Assembly: GCF_013520865.1 (NCBI RefSeq)
Contig: NZ_JACDXJ010000001.1
Location: 4,325,501 to 4,389,500, forward strand
Reading direction: 5' to 3'
DNA from: Microvirga mediterraneensis
GTDB taxonomy: Bacteria; Pseudomonadota; Alphaproteobacteria; Rhizobiales; Beijerinckiaceae
Length of the DNA stretch: 64,000 bases
Shown: positions 18,555 to 27,736 of the stretch, in pieces
Layout: every line of letters starts with the position of its first letter
Numbering within the stretch: the stretch's first letter is position 1
Made by a program: the position numbers and the translations under genes
The notes under the pieces: model-generated
Database searches by the model: none
What the model was told of the DNA's origin: nothing
Seen by the model: the letters and a program-made list of their open reading frames with translations, nothing else

Positions 18555-19406
18555 TCAGCCTTCCATCACCTTGGCGAAGGCATCCTTGTAATCGGGATGC
18601 CAGCGCGAGAGCGGCGGACGGTTCTCGATGAGGTCCTCGGCGGCCCAGCGGATGCGCTTCTCGTCCATCTCCCTGGTCGTCTCGTTGTCGGGGCAGAGCA
18701 CGTAGAAGTCGCCTCGCTCCAGGGCCGGCAGCAGGAAGTCGATGACCTGCTCCGGCTCCCAGGCGCCGGCCGGCTTCTCGGTGACGCCTCTCGCCTTGGT
18801 GAAGCCTGTATAGACGAAGCCCGGGATGAGGAGATGGGCGCTCACCCGGCAATCGGGCCGGTTGCGCAGCTCGTGGGCCAGACCTTCCGTGAAGACCTTC
18901 ACGCCCGCCTTGGAGATGTTGTAGGCCGTGTTGCCGGGCGGCGTGGTGATGCCCTGCTTCGATCCGGTATTGATGATCGCGCACGGGGTTTTCTGATCGA
19001 TCATGGACGGCGCGAAGACCTGAACGCCGTTGATCACGCCCCAGAGATTGGTCTCCAGGATCGCGTGCCAGCGCTGCAGGTTGCCGAACATTTCCCCACC
19101 GCCCTCGGTGCCGGCATTGTTCATGAGCAGGGCCACCTCGCCAAAGGCGGTATGGACCCGTTCCCTGAGCTTCTCGACGTCTCCCAGCCGGCTGACATCG
19201 GTGGCGGCGGCGAGCACGTCCTCCGGCTTGCCGGCCACGCGCTTCACGTCTTCCTCGGCGCGCCGGAGGGCCTCGCCCTCGAGATCGGCCAGGCAGACTT
19301 TCATGCCGAGCTCCGCGAACCGCTTGGCGGCCGCGAGACCGATGCCGCTCGCGGCTCCGGTGATGACGGCGACGCGGCCGGGGGCGATTGCTGGATGCTG
19401 AGCCAT
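18555..19406 (-). CDS. Short-chain dehydrogenase/reductase
   Basis: A 283-residue NAD(P)-dependent oxidoreductase. The cofactor motif is TGAASGIG (about 16-23), followed by NNAG (about 96-99). The catalytic set is Ser in INTGS, Tyr and Lys in YNISK (about 163-167). AAGGA precedes the ATG. It is the first gene of a two-gene unit with the Nudix hydrolase. An Asp at the end of strand 2 (CLADLEGEAL) suggests NAD preference (inference). Substrate unknown. Confidence 0.88.
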   Translation of the reverse strand: MAQHPAIAPGRVAVITGAASGIGLAAAKRFAELGMKVCLADLEGEALRRAEEDVKRVAGKPEDVLAAATDVSRLGDVEKLRERVHTAFGEVALLMNNAGTEGGGEMFGNLQRWHAILETNLWGVINGVQVFAPSMIDQKTPCAIINTGSKQGITTPPGNTAYNISKAGVKVFTEGLAHELRNRPDCRVSAHLLIPGFVYTGFTKARGVTEKPAGAWEPEQVIDFLLPALERGDFYVLCPDNETTREMDEKRIRWAAEDLIENRPPLSRWHPDYKDAFAKVMEG

Positions 19407-19524
19407 CGTGGGGATCCTTCATGCCTGCCGTGGAGGCGTTGGCGATTCGACGATGGGGCCAAAGTGGCGCGCAACGGCTCGTTCGCCAAGGTGGATCAAG
19501 CCCTGCGCTCGACCACGGCCTATC

Positions 19525-19557
19525 CAAAAAAGAAAAAGCCCCGCATCTCTGCGGGGC
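19525..19557 (-). terminator. Terminator of the coiled-coil gene
   Basis: GCCCCGCA-TCTC-TGCGGGGC with a long A-rich stretch on its left (19525-19537) that gives a U-rich tail on the minus strand. Confidence 0.88.
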
Positions 19558-19572
19558 CCTGGAGGTAGTACG

Positions 19573-21081
19573 CTACTCCGCGTCCGGCGATTTCAAGGGC
19601 CGGACATTCGTCTCGAATTCCTCCTCGTCGAAGAGGCTCGGATCCTCCTCCTGGGTGTCGAGGCGGGTCTTCTTACGCAGGGCCACGTATTTCTTCTGGA
19701 TCTTGGTGCGGCTCTCGCGGGCGATTTCGAGGGCGCCCTGCATGAGGGAGCGCTCGGCCTTCTCGTTCTGCAGCTCCTCGGTGAGGCGGCGGTTGGCGGC
19801 CTCCAGGGTGTTGCGGTCCTGCTCGAAGCGCTTGGTGAGCTGGTCGATGCGCTCGGAGAGGCTCGCCACCTTGTTGTCGGAGCTTTCGATCTGGAAGTCC
19901 TTGGCCGCGATGGCCTTGCCCAGCATCTCGACGCGCTCCTGCAGCTCGATGCGCGAGCGCTGAAGCTCGTTGACCATGGCCACCTGACGCTCGACTTCCT
20001 GTTGGGTCGCCTCCAGGCGGCGGTCGAGGGTGTTCTTCTCGATGCTCGTCTCTTTGAGGTTGCGCTCGACGCCGCGCAGGGCCTCGTTCTTGTCGCGCAG
20101 CTGGTCGCGGGTATGGGCCAGGATCTTGTCGGTCGCGGCCAGACGGGAGTTGAGCCCCTCGATCTTCATGTCGAGCGCCGAAAGGTCCGTCTGATGAGCC
20201 GAGCGCTCGGAATCGATCTGGGTCTCCAGACGCTGGCGCAGCACCTGCTCGGCCATGAGCTTGGTTTCGAGCTCGGAGGCGCGCTGGCGCGTGGCCTCGA
20301 GCTGGGTTTCCAGCTCGCCATAACGGTTGGTCAGGCTGGAGAGGCGGTAATTCTGCTCCTCCGCCACCTTCTGCAGGCGCTTGACCTCGTGATCGAGCAG
20401 GCCGTTGCGCTCACGGGTCTCGATGAGTTCCCGCTCGGCGCGGGCCACCGTCTGGTCCGCCTCCTGCGCTTCGATGCGCAGGGCCTGGTTCTCCTCGGTG
20501 ATGTTGCGGGCGCGCTCGGTCTCGATGGAGAGCTGGTTCTCCAGGTCGGCGACGATGGCCTCCTTGTCCTTCACGTTGAGGCGCAGGTCCTCGATGAAGG
20601 ATTCCTGCTCGCGGACTCTCGTTTCCGCCTTGCGCAGCTGCGAAACGGCGGAATTCAGGTCGTCCACCGTCCGGGCGTGGAGGCCGCTGAGGTCTGAGAG
20701 TTCCCGGCGCAGGGCCACGGTCGTGTCCGTTTCCTGCCGGAGCACCGCCTCGGTTTCGAGAAGGCGCGACTGAAGCTGCGGATAGCTGCGGATGAGATCG
20801 TTCACCGGCTCGTTGAGGAGGGCGAAGTCCTCCTTGAGGCTGCGGATCTCCTCCAACCGGTCGATCATGTTGGCGAAGCGGACGCGGATCAGCTCGTTCT
20901 TCTGACCGACCGAATCGAGCGCCACGTTGGGGCGAGCGGCGATCACCTCGCCCTTTTCGGACGCCGCGACGGGCGCGGAAACGGCCTCGACGCTCTCGCC
21001 CCCCTCGTGCAGGGAGCCGATGACGGCCTCTTCCTGCTTCTTGCCAAAACGGCTCCTGAACGATGTCCAACCCGAAGACAT
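19573..21081 (-). CDS. Long coiled-coil protein (crescentin-like architecture)
   Basis: A 502-residue protein that is almost entirely heptad-patterned coiled coil, from about residue 65 to 475, with a basic N-terminal head of about 20 residues (WTSFRSRFGKK) and an acidic tail. There are no ATPase motifs, so it is not an SMC protein despite similar rods. The composition (Glu, Arg, Leu, Gln) and head-rod-tail plan resemble bacterial intermediate-filament-like proteins such as crescentin; that is an architectural comparison, not proven homology. AAGGA precedes the ATG, and it is monocistronic with its own terminator. A cytoskeletal or cell-pole role is plausible. Confidence 0.7.
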   Translation of the reverse strand: MSSGWTSFRSRFGKKQEEAVIGSLHEGGESVEAVSAPVAASEKGEVIAARPNVALDSVGQKNELIRVRFANMIDRLEEIRSLKEDFALLNEPVNDLIRSYPQLQSRLLETEAVLRQETDTTVALRRELSDLSGLHARTVDDLNSAVSQLRKAETRVREQESFIEDLRLNVKDKEAIVADLENQLSIETERARNITEENQALRIEAQEADQTVARAERELIETRERNGLLDHEVKRLQKVAEEQNYRLSSLTNRYGELETQLEATRQRASELETKLMAEQVLRQRLETQIDSERSAHQTDLSALDMKIEGLNSRLAATDKILAHTRDQLRDKNEALRGVERNLKETSIEKNTLDRRLEATQQEVERQVAMVNELQRSRIELQERVEMLGKAIAAKDFQIESSDNKVASLSERIDQLTKRFEQDRNTLEAANRRLTEELQNEKAERSLMQGALEIARESRTKIQKKYVALRKKTRLDTQEEDPSLFDEEEFETNVRPLKSPDAE

Positions 21082-21181
21082 GTGCCGGTCCTTACGCCCC
21101 TGAAATTCATACTTTCCTAACTTTTAGCTCAGATGGCCGCGTTTTGGAAATAGAATTTCGTTGCGTAAGAATGTAGCAGCC

Positions 21182-22537
21182 TCACTGTGCCGGAATGGTT
21201 AACGTCTGAGAGGCGCGCTTTCCGAACCCTGCCGCCTCCAAGGTTTCCGGCATGGGACCACCGGTCGCCCAGTCGAGGAGTTCGACCGTATGGACAATGG
21301 GGATGTCCGTCCCCTTGCCGATCTGGGTCATGCAGCCGATGTTGCCGGTGGCGATGAGGTCGGGCTTGGTGCGCTCGATATTGGCGACCTTGCGGGCCCG
21401 GAGCTGGGCGGCGATCTCCGGCTGAAGCAGGTTGTAGGTGCCGGCCGATCCGCAGCAGATATGCCCTTCCGGCACGTCCTTCACCGTGAAGCCCGCCTGC
21501 TTCAGCAGGGTTTTCGGCTCGGTGCGGATCGCCTGCCCGTGCTGCATCGAGCAGGCGGAATGATAGGCGACCACGAAGTCCGTCTCGCGCACCGGCTCCA
21601 TGAGCGTCAGGGACGTGACATACTCGGTGATGTCCTTGGCGATCGCTGAGACCCGGGCCGCCTTCTCGGCATAATCCGGGTCCTCCCGGAACATGAAGCC
21701 GTAATCCTTGATCGTCGTGCCGCAGCCCGATGCCGTGATGATGATGGCGTCCAGCCCCTCCCCGTCCATCTCGGCGATCCAGGCGTCGATGTTGCGCTTG
21801 GCGAAGCCGTGGGTCTCCTCGTCGCGGCCCATGTGGTGGACGAGGGCGCCGCAGCATCCCTCCCCCTTGGGCTGGATGACGTCGACGCCGTGCCGGTTGA
21901 GGAGACGGATGGCGGCCTCGTTGAAGCCGGGCTTGAGCACCGGCTGGGCGCAGCCGGACAGGATGGCGACCCGGCCCCGGCGCTCCCCGTGCCCCTTGAA
22001 GGTGCCGGGCTGGTCGAAGGGCGAGCGGGTGGGCGCCTTCGCCGGCGCGAGGTCGATCATCGCCTCCAGACGCTTGCCGAGGAACGGCAGCCCGCCGATC
22101 ACGCCCTTGAGGGGCTTGGCCAGCATCGCCGCGCCGAGCGCGAAGCGGAAGCGTCCGGGATAGGGCAGCACGCTGGCGAGAACCCAGCGCAGGAGCCGGT
22201 CATGCCAGGGCCGCGTATAGGTGGCCTCGATGTAGGCGCGGGCATGATCGACCAAGTGCATGTAATGCACGCCGGACGGACAGGTGGTCATGCAGGACAG
22301 GCATGAGAGGCAGCGGTCGATGTGCTTGACCACTTCCGGAGATGCGGGCTTTCCGCTCTCCAGCATGTCCTTCATCAGGTAGATGCGCCCGCGCGGGGAA
22401 TCGAGCTCGTCGCCGAGCAGCAGGTAGGTCGGGCAGGTGGCCGTGCAGAATCCGCAATGGACGCAGGTCCGGAGGATCTTCTCCGAACTGGCCATGGCGG
22501 GATCCCTGAGCTGGTCGGGCGTGAAGTTGGTTTGCAT
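21182..22537 (-). CDS. glcF: Glycolate oxidase iron-sulfur subunit GlcF
   Basis: The 451-residue iron-sulfur subunit of membrane-associated glycolate dehydrogenase, which passes electrons from flavin to the respiratory chain. Two 4Fe-4S motifs lie near the N-terminus: CVHCGFCTATCP (about 26-37) and CLSCLSCMTTCP (about 76-87). Two CCG domains follow, seen as GCCGALVHH and CCGSAGTYNLLQP. It ends the operon glcD-glcE-DUF2585-glcF, starting 10 bases after the DUF2585 gene, with a weak GAG ribosome site. Confidence 0.94.
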   Translation of the reverse strand: MQTNFTPDQLRDPAMASSEKILRTCVHCGFCTATCPTYLLLGDELDSPRGRIYLMKDMLESGKPASPEVVKHIDRCLSCLSCMTTCPSGVHYMHLVDHARAYIEATYTRPWHDRLLRWVLASVLPYPGRFRFALGAAMLAKPLKGVIGGLPFLGKRLEAMIDLAPAKAPTRSPFDQPGTFKGHGERRGRVAILSGCAQPVLKPGFNEAAIRLLNRHGVDVIQPKGEGCCGALVHHMGRDEETHGFAKRNIDAWIAEMDGEGLDAIIITASGCGTTIKDYGFMFREDPDYAEKAARVSAIAKDITEYVTSLTLMEPVRETDFVVAYHSACSMQHGQAIRTEPKTLLKQAGFTVKDVPEGHICCGSAGTYNLLQPEIAAQLRARKVANIERTKPDLIATGNIGCMTQIGKGTDIPIVHTVELLDWATGGPMPETLEAAGFGKRASQTLTIPAQ

Positions 22538-22546
22538 CGTTTTATC

Positions 22547-23164
22547 TCACAGCGCCCCTTGCCATTGATTGATGGCCTCAATGGGATGGATCAGCATGAT
22601 GATGTTCAGAATGAGATTGTCGCGGATCCAGAAACCCACGAAAGCCTCCATAAACGCCGCCACCACGACCGTCAGCCAGACCGGCCAGATCCGGGCCAGC
22701 GCGAACCCGATCATCATGGCGATGATGTCCGACACCGAGTTGATAACGCTGTCGCCATAATAATCGAGCGCGATGTTCGTCGCACGATAGCGGTCGATGA
22801 CGGTGTTGGTGTTCTCGGCGATCTCCCAGGCGCATTCGATCCCGATCGCGACGAGAAGTGCGATGCCGAGCGGCAGCGGCTTTCCGATCAGGCGCCCAAA
22901 GGCCCAGAGGCCGCCATAGAACAGAAATCCATGGATCACGTGGGAGGGCGTGTACCAGTCCGTCAGGTGCTGGGAATTGCCGGAATCCTTCACGACCCCA
23001 TGCCACAGCTCGATGGTGCCGCAGGTGCAGATCGGCGTGCGGCCCATGGCCAGCAGGATCGCGGCGGTGAGCGCGACGAGCCCGAGCGCGACCCCGGCCC
23101 CGAGAGCCTCCCGCGATTTGCCTGGGGTCCTCGCCTCCGTTGCGGGGGAAGCCGTGACCGCCAT
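22547..23164 (-). CDS. DUF2585 membrane protein
   Basis: A 205-residue integral membrane protein of the DUF2585 (UPF0314) family, function unknown. A soluble N-terminal stretch of about 25 residues is followed by five or six hydrophobic segments. Conserved features include [34 protein letters not shown] and the acidic [12 protein letters not shown]. The ATG at 23164 lies one base after the glcE stop, so translation is coupled. Its place between glcE and glcF suggests a link to the glycolate complex, such as anchoring or electron transfer (inference). Confidence 0.82.
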   Translation of the reverse strand: MAVTASPATEARTPGKSREALGAGVALGLVALTAAILLAMGRTPICTCGTIELWHGVVKDSGNSQHLTDWYTPSHVIHGFLFYGGLWAFGRLIGKPLPLGIALLVAIGIECAWEIAENTNTVIDRYRATNIALDYYGDSVINSVSDIIAMMIGFALARIWPVWLTVVVAAFMEAFVGFWIRDNLILNIIMLIHPIEAINQWQGAL

Positions 23165-23165
23165 G

Positions 23166-24350
23166 TCAGATCCCCGCATACATCCGGCCCGGATTGAGAA
23201 TTCCGGCGGGATCGAAGGAGGCCTTGATGCCGCGCGTGAGCGTCATGAGGGCGTCGGGCTGCGGCTCGAACACGTCGAGGGTGGAGCGGATCTCGGCGGG
23301 CGCGCGCCCCAGGGGGGCATGACCGCCGAAGGCCCGGGGCGCCTCGCGCAGGACCGGGGCGCCCGCGTCTCCCCTGGTCGGCGTCGAGAGCCAGATGAGC
23401 CCGCCGCCCCAATCGTAGAACCATTGCGCATCGAGCGATTGCGCCACCTGGGCGACCAGGTCGGGGCCTTTCGTGGGAGCCGTCGACACGCGCCAGACCG
23501 CCCGCTCGCCCTGATCCGTCAGCAGCGCCACATCGCGCACCGATTGCCAGAGCGCCTCAGCCCCGACGCCCTCGAGCAGGTCCATGAACCGGAAGCGCTT
23601 CAGCAGGCGCTTGAGCTCGTTCATGCGGTAGTCGACCGAGACCCTGAAGCCTTCGAGCCGGATCAGCGTGGTGCCGCCCCGGCGGTCGCGGTCGGGAACA
23701 TGCGCCGCGCCGGTCACGTCGAAGGGCGATCCGAGGGCCATGGAGAGGGCCTCGATGGCCTGCCGGTCGTCGAGGCCTCGGATGGCCAGCGTCGCCATGC
23801 GCTCCTGTTTCGGCAGGACCTTGAAGGTGACTTCCGTCAGGAAGCCGAGCGTGCCCCAAGAGCCGGCCATGAGCTTTACGAGGTCGAGCCCGGTGACGTT
23901 CTTCATCACGCGGCCGCCGGATTTCACCACCTCGCCGCGCCCGTTGACGAAGCGCACGCCGATCAGGCTGTCGCGGGCGGCGCCCGCCATGATCCGGCGC
24001 GGGCCGGAGAGATTCATGGCCGCCACCGCCCCGATGGTCGGCTCGCCCCTGGTGCCGAGGAGCCCGCGATAATCCATGGGCTCGAAGGGCAGCTCCTGGC
24101 CTTTCGCGGCCAGCACGCGCATCACCTCCAGCACCGGTGTGCCACTGCGGGCGGAGATCACGAGTTCGGACGGCTCGTAGAGGGTGATGCCGGTCATGGC
24201 CGAGGACGAGATCGAGGCGTCGGTCTGGTTCGGCCGGCCCATCGGGGCTTTCGTGCCGTTGCCGGACACGTTGAGAAGCGTGCCCCTGTCGGCGGCCTCG
24301 CGGATGATGATGGATGCGTCCTGCTCGTCGCGGGGGGTATAGGTCGTCAC
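23166..24350 (-). CDS. glcE: Glycolate oxidase FAD-binding subunit GlcE
   Basis: A 394-residue FAD-binding type 4 protein, the second flavin subunit of glycolate dehydrogenase. It has the PCMH fold with [12 protein letters not shown] and [31 protein letters not shown]. The C-terminus ends [16 protein letters not shown], a usual ending for the family. The GTG start overlaps the glcD stop by four bases (GTGA). Shorter than GlcD, as in other bacteria. Confidence 0.93.
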   Translation of the reverse strand: MTTYTPRDEQDASIIIREAADRGTLLNVSGNGTKAPMGRPNQTDASISSSAMTGITLYEPSELVISARSGTPVLEVMRVLAAKGQELPFEPMDYRGLLGTRGEPTIGAVAAMNLSGPRRIMAGAARDSLIGVRFVNGRGEVVKSGGRVMKNVTGLDLVKLMAGSWGTLGFLTEVTFKVLPKQERMATLAIRGLDDRQAIEALSMALGSPFDVTGAAHVPDRDRRGGTTLIRLEGFRVSVDYRMNELKRLLKRFRFMDLLEGVGAEALWQSVRDVALLTDQGERAVWRVSTAPTKGPDLVAQVAQSLDAQWFYDWGGGLIWLSTPTRGDAGAPVLREAPRAFGGHAPLGRAPAEIRSTLDVFEPQPDALMTLTRGIKASFDPAGILNPGRMYAGI

Positions 24351-25780
24351 GCGGCGAGCCTTCCTTCGAGCGGGAACACCTTTGCGGGATTGAGCAGCCA
24401 GCCGGGGTCGAACACGCCGCGCACGCGCATCTGCTGCTCCAGGTCCGTGGCGTTGAACTGATAGGTCATGAGGTCCCGCTTCTCGATGCCGACGCCGTGC
24501 TCGCCGGTCAGGCAGCCGCCGACCTCGACGCAGAGCTTGAGGATGTCCTCGCCGGCCTTCTCGGCCTTCTCCATCTCGCCCGGCACGTTGGTGTTGAACA
24601 TGACGAGCGGGTGCAGGTTGCCGTCGCCCGCATGGAACACATTGGCGACGCCGAGCCCGTAGGATTTCACGATCTCGTCGATGCGCTTGAGCACGTAGGG
24701 CAGCTGCCCGGTCGGGATCGTGCCGTCCATGCAGATGTAGTCGGCGATGCGCCCCGTGGCCCCGAAGGCCGACTTGCGGCCCTTCCAGATCGCCGCGCTC
24801 TCGGCCTCCGATTGCGAGACCTTCATGGTTTTTGGCCTGAACGGCTCGGCGATGGCCACGATGCGCCGGAGCATGCCGTCGATTTCCGCATCGGAGCCCT
24901 CGACCTCCACGATCAGCATGGCCTCGACGTCGAGCGGATAGCCCGCATGCGCAAAGGCCTCGCAGATCTGGATGGCGGGCTTGTCCATGTATTCGAGCGC
25001 CACCGGAATGATGCCCGCCCCGATGATCGCCGCCGTGCAGGCGCCCGCATCCTCCACGGTGGAGAACCCGAAAAGGGCCGGACGGGCCCCTTCCGCCGCC
25101 CGCAGGATGCGCACCACGGCTTCCGTCACCACCCCGAGCTGGCCTTCCGAGCCGCAGATGAGGCCGAGGAGATCATAGCCCGGAGCATCCAGGTGCTCGC
25201 CGCCGATCTCCACCACCGTGCCGTCGAGGAGCACGATGGTGACGCCCAGGAGATTGTTGGTGGTGACCCCGTATTTCAGGCAATGGGCCCCGCCCGAATT
25301 CATCGCGATGTTGCCCGCGATGGTGCAGGCGAGCTGGCTCGACGGGTCGGGGGCGTAGAAGAAACCCTCGTAGGATACCGCCTGGCTGATGCCGAGATTG
25401 GTGATGCCCGACTGGACCCGCGCCGTGCGGTTCTCGAAGCTGACGTCCAGGACCCGGTTCATCTTGGCGACGCCGAGCACGATGGCGTCCTCCTGGGGAA
25501 TGGCACCGCCGCAGAGCGAGGTCCCCGCCCCGCGCGGGACCACCTTCACCCCGTGGTCGTGGCAGAAGCGCATGATGGCCGCGACCTCCTCGGTCGTGGA
25601 GGGCAGCACGACGGCGAGCGGCATCCGGCGGTAGGAGGTCAGGCCGTCGGTCTCGAAGGCCCGGCGCTCGTCCTCGGTGACGATCAGCGCCTCGGACGCG
25701 ACAAGGCGTCCCAAACCCTCGACGATCTCCCTCCGGCGCGCCAGAACCGCTTCGTCCGGTTTCGGAAATGCAATGGTCAT
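24347..25780 (-). CDS. glcD: Glycolate oxidase catalytic subunit GlcD
   Basis: The 477-residue FAD-linked subunit that oxidises glycolate to glyoxylate. The FAD-binding motif is VVPRGAGTSLCGGAIP (about residue 86), followed by IAGNIAMNSGGAHCLKYGVTTNNLLG. The C-terminal cap has HAGDGNLHPL and GGCLTGEHGVGIEKR, which hold the conserved His residues. Start 25780 has GAGGGAGG 6 nt upstream; a TTG 15 bases earlier is unlikely. First gene of the glc operon, divergent from the cytochrome c-lut operon. Confidence 0.95.
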   Translation of the reverse strand: MTIAFPKPDEAVLARRREIVEGLGRLVASEALIVTEDERRAFETDGLTSYRRMPLAVVLPSTTEEVAAIMRFCHDHGVKVVPRGAGTSLCGGAIPQEDAIVLGVAKMNRVLDVSFENRTARVQSGITNLGISQAVSYEGFFYAPDPSSQLACTIAGNIAMNSGGAHCLKYGVTTNNLLGVTIVLLDGTVVEIGGEHLDAPGYDLLGLICGSEGQLGVVTEAVVRILRAAEGARPALFGFSTVEDAGACTAAIIGAGIIPVALEYMDKPAIQICEAFAHAGYPLDVEAMLIVEVEGSDAEIDGMLRRIVAIAEPFRPKTMKVSQSEAESAAIWKGRKSAFGATGRIADYICMDGTIPTGQLPYVLKRIDEIVKSYGLGVANVFHAGDGNLHPLVMFNTNVPGEMEKAEKAGEDILKLCVEVGGCLTGEHGVGIEKRDLMTYQFNATDLEQQMRVRGVFDPGWLLNPAKVFPLEGRLAA

Positions 25781-25882
25781 GACACCCTCCCTCAAGGGTC
25801 ATCGCTGCGTCCAGGGAATGGCTACCTCAACAATAAGGCGGCTTTCCCCGATGGCGTTTTCCAATAATGTAGAATGTCTCTA

Positions 25883-25994
25883 GCGCATTGTGCGGAAAAG
25901 TGGACCCGGTTTTCCGCCCGAACAATGCGCTGCGCAAAAAAAGGAGCATCGGATTGGTCCCGAAAGTGGTGTCCACTTTTGGATCCGGTGCCCT
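25883..25994. repeat. RIME-like mosaic palindromic element A
   Basis: Two adjacent imperfect palindromes. The first (25883-25930) is bounded by GCGCATTGT and ACAATGCGC with inner arms GCGGAAAA/TTTTCCGC. The second (25944-25994) starts GAGCATCGGA and has AAAGTGG/CCACTTT in its core. The whole unit recurs at 45860-45970. It lies in the divergent glcD/cytochrome c promoter region. The two-palindrome plan resembles rhizobial RIME elements. Confidence 0.75.
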
Positions 25995-26028
25995 AGGATG
26001 GGCCAGGGGTCCAGCAAAGGAGTTTTTG

Positions 26029-26418
26029 ATGCGTTCCTTCGTTCTTTCCGCCGCCCTGCTTCTCGCCGGGCTCGGTTCCGCTCAGGCCCAGGACGCGGCC
26101 GCCGGCGAGAAGGTCTTCACGCAATGCCGGGCCTGCCACCAGATCGGGGAGAATGCGAAGAATGCCGTGGGTCCGGAGCTGAACGGCCTCATCGGCCGCC
26201 ATTCGGGTTCGGTCGAAGGCTATAACTACTCCCCGGCCAACAAGAATTCCGGCATCACCTGGGACGAAGCCACGTTCCGGGAATACATCAAGGATCCGAG
26301 GGGCAAGATTCCCGGCACCAAGATGATCTTCGCCGGCGTCAAGGACGAGCAGAAGGTCAACGACCTCGTGGCCTACCTCAAGCAGTTCGACGCTTCGGGC
26401 AAGAAGGTCGCCCCATGA
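26029..26418 (+). CDS. Periplasmic class I cytochrome c
   Basis: A 129-residue monoheme cytochrome c of the c2/c550 type. The signal peptide ends AQAQ (about residue 21). Heme is attached at CRACH (Cys33, Cys36, His37), and the distal Met ligand is in GTKMIFAGV (about residue 103). AAAGGAG precedes the ATG. Its stop overlaps the lutA start (ATGA), so it heads the lut operon. It may accept electrons released by lactate or glycolate oxidation (inference from position). Confidence 0.9.
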   Translation: MRSFVLSAALLLAGLGSAQAQDAAAGEKVFTQCRACHQIGENAKNAVGPELNGLIGRHSGSVEGYNYSPANKNSGITWDEATFREYIKDPRGKIPGTKMIFAGVKDEQKVNDLVAYLKQFDASGKKVAP

Positions 26419-27212
26419 GCGTTCTGCCCTCCCAGGGCCAGCCCGTGAAACCCCGGGTCGGCCTCTTCGTCACCTGCCTGGTCGACCTGATGCGTCCCTC
26501 GGTGGGCTTCGCCGCCGTCAAGCTCCTGGAGGATGCCGGCTGCACCGTCGACGTGCCCGTCCAGACCTGCTGCGGCCAGCCGGCCTACAATTCAGGCGAC
26601 CGCGGCACGACCCGGGACCTCGCCATGCAGGTGATCGAGGCCTTCCATGGCTACGATTACGTGGTTGCCCCCTCGGGCTCCTGCGCCGGAACGATCAAAG
26701 CCCATTACCCGGAACTGTTCGAGGAAGATCCGAACTGGCGCACCAAGGCCGATGCGCTGGCCGCCAAGACCTATGAGCTGACGAGCTTCCTGGTCGACGT
26801 GCTCGGGGTCACCAGGGTCGAGGCCTCCTTCGACGGACCCGTGACCTATCACGACTCCTGCTCCGGCCTGCGGGAGCTCGGCGTCAAGGCCCAGCCGCGC
26901 CGGCTCCTGTCCAGCGTCGAGGGCCTTACCCTCGTCGAGATGAAGGACAGCGACGTGTGCTGCGGCTTCGGCGGCACCTTCGCGGTCAAGTACAGCGACA
27001 TCTCGGGCGCCATCGTCGGCGCCAAGGCCAAGAACATCGAGGAATCCCACGCCCCGACCCTGCTCGCGGGCGATCTCGGCTGCCTCATGAACATGGCCGG
27101 CAAGCTCACCCGCGACGGCAAGCCGATCCAGGTCCGCCACGTGGCGGAGGTTCTGGCCGGCATGACGGACGAACCGGCGATCGGCATGGCCAGGGAGTCC
27201 CGTTCCGCATGA
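26415..27212 (+). CDS. lutA: Lactate utilization iron-sulfur protein LutA/LldE
   Basis: The 265-residue CCG-domain subunit of the LutABC L-lactate dehydrogenase. Both cysteine-rich domains are complete: FVTCLVDLM with TCCGQPAYNSGD (about 45-56) and YHDSCSGLRELG with CCGFGGTF (about 183-190). These bind iron-sulfur clusters. It overlaps the cytochrome c gene and the next gene by four bases each, indicating a tightly coupled operon. Confidence 0.93.
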   Translation: MSVLPSQGQPVKPRVGLFVTCLVDLMRPSVGFAAVKLLEDAGCTVDVPVQTCCGQPAYNSGDRGTTRDLAMQVIEAFHGYDYVVAPSGSCAGTIKAHYPELFEEDPNWRTKADALAAKTYELTSFLVDVLGVTRVEASFDGPVTYHDSCSGLRELGVKAQPRRLLSSVEGLTLVEMKDSDVCCGFGGTFAVKYSDISGAIVGAKAKNIEESHAPTLLAGDLGCLMNMAGKLTRDGKPIQVRHVAEVLAGMTDEPAIGMARESRSA

Positions 27213-27736
27213 GCAACCCGGCCCGTTTCGCGGCGCGCCTGTTCCGGATGGACGAGCGCACCTGGGAGCGCCATGCGAGCCCCTGGAGCGTTTGGTCGCG
27301 GGTGGCCTCGCTCCCGCTGCTTCTTCTCGCCATCTGGAGCCACGCATGGATCGGCCTCTGGGCCGTCCCGGCGACCGGGCTGGTCTTCCTGTGGCTCTGG
27401 CTCAATCCCCGGCTCTTTCCGGCCCCGGCGCGAACCGACACCTGGAGCGCGAAAGCGACATTCGGCGAAAGAATCTTCATGAACAGGGCAACGGCCCCTA
27501 TCCCCGGCCATCACGTGAAGGTCGCCAATCTTCTCATGACAGCATCCGGCATCGGCTTCGTCATGGCCTTGGCGGGCGCCGTCATGAACGATCTCCTGAT
27601 GACCGTTGCGGGTGGTCTTGCCTCCTGGTTCGCCAAGATGTGGTTCTGCGATCGCATGGTCTGGCTCTTCGACGATATGAAAGACCGGAATCCAGCCTAC
27701 GCCGCATGGATCCGCGTTAAGGATGAGGCGCAATGA
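27209..27736 (+). CDS. DUF6653-like membrane protein inside the lut operon
   Basis: A 175-residue integral membrane protein with four probable helices (about 28-45, 48-66, 108-128 and 130-145). The motif PWSVWSRVASLPLL is followed by WLWLNPRLFP, and WFAKMWFCDRMVWLFDDM near the C-terminus is strongly conserved-looking. I associate it with DUF6653, function unknown, with moderate certainty. Four-base overlaps with lutA and lutB force co-expression; a lactate uptake or membrane-docking role is a guess from context. Confidence 0.7.
   Translation: MSNPARFAARLFRMDERTWERHASPWSVWSRVASLPLLLLAIWSHAWIGLWAVPATGLVFLWLWLNPRLFPAPARTDTWSAKATFGERIFMNRATAPIPGHHVKVANLLMTASGIGFVMALAGAVMNDLLMTVAGGLASWFAKMWFCDRMVWLFDDMKDRNPAYAAWIRVKDEAQ

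Noticed and set aside
24314..25867. A 517-residue open frame on the plus strand opposite glcD
   Set aside because: Shadow frame; GlcD motifs are complete on the minus strand, and this frame has no recognisable domain.
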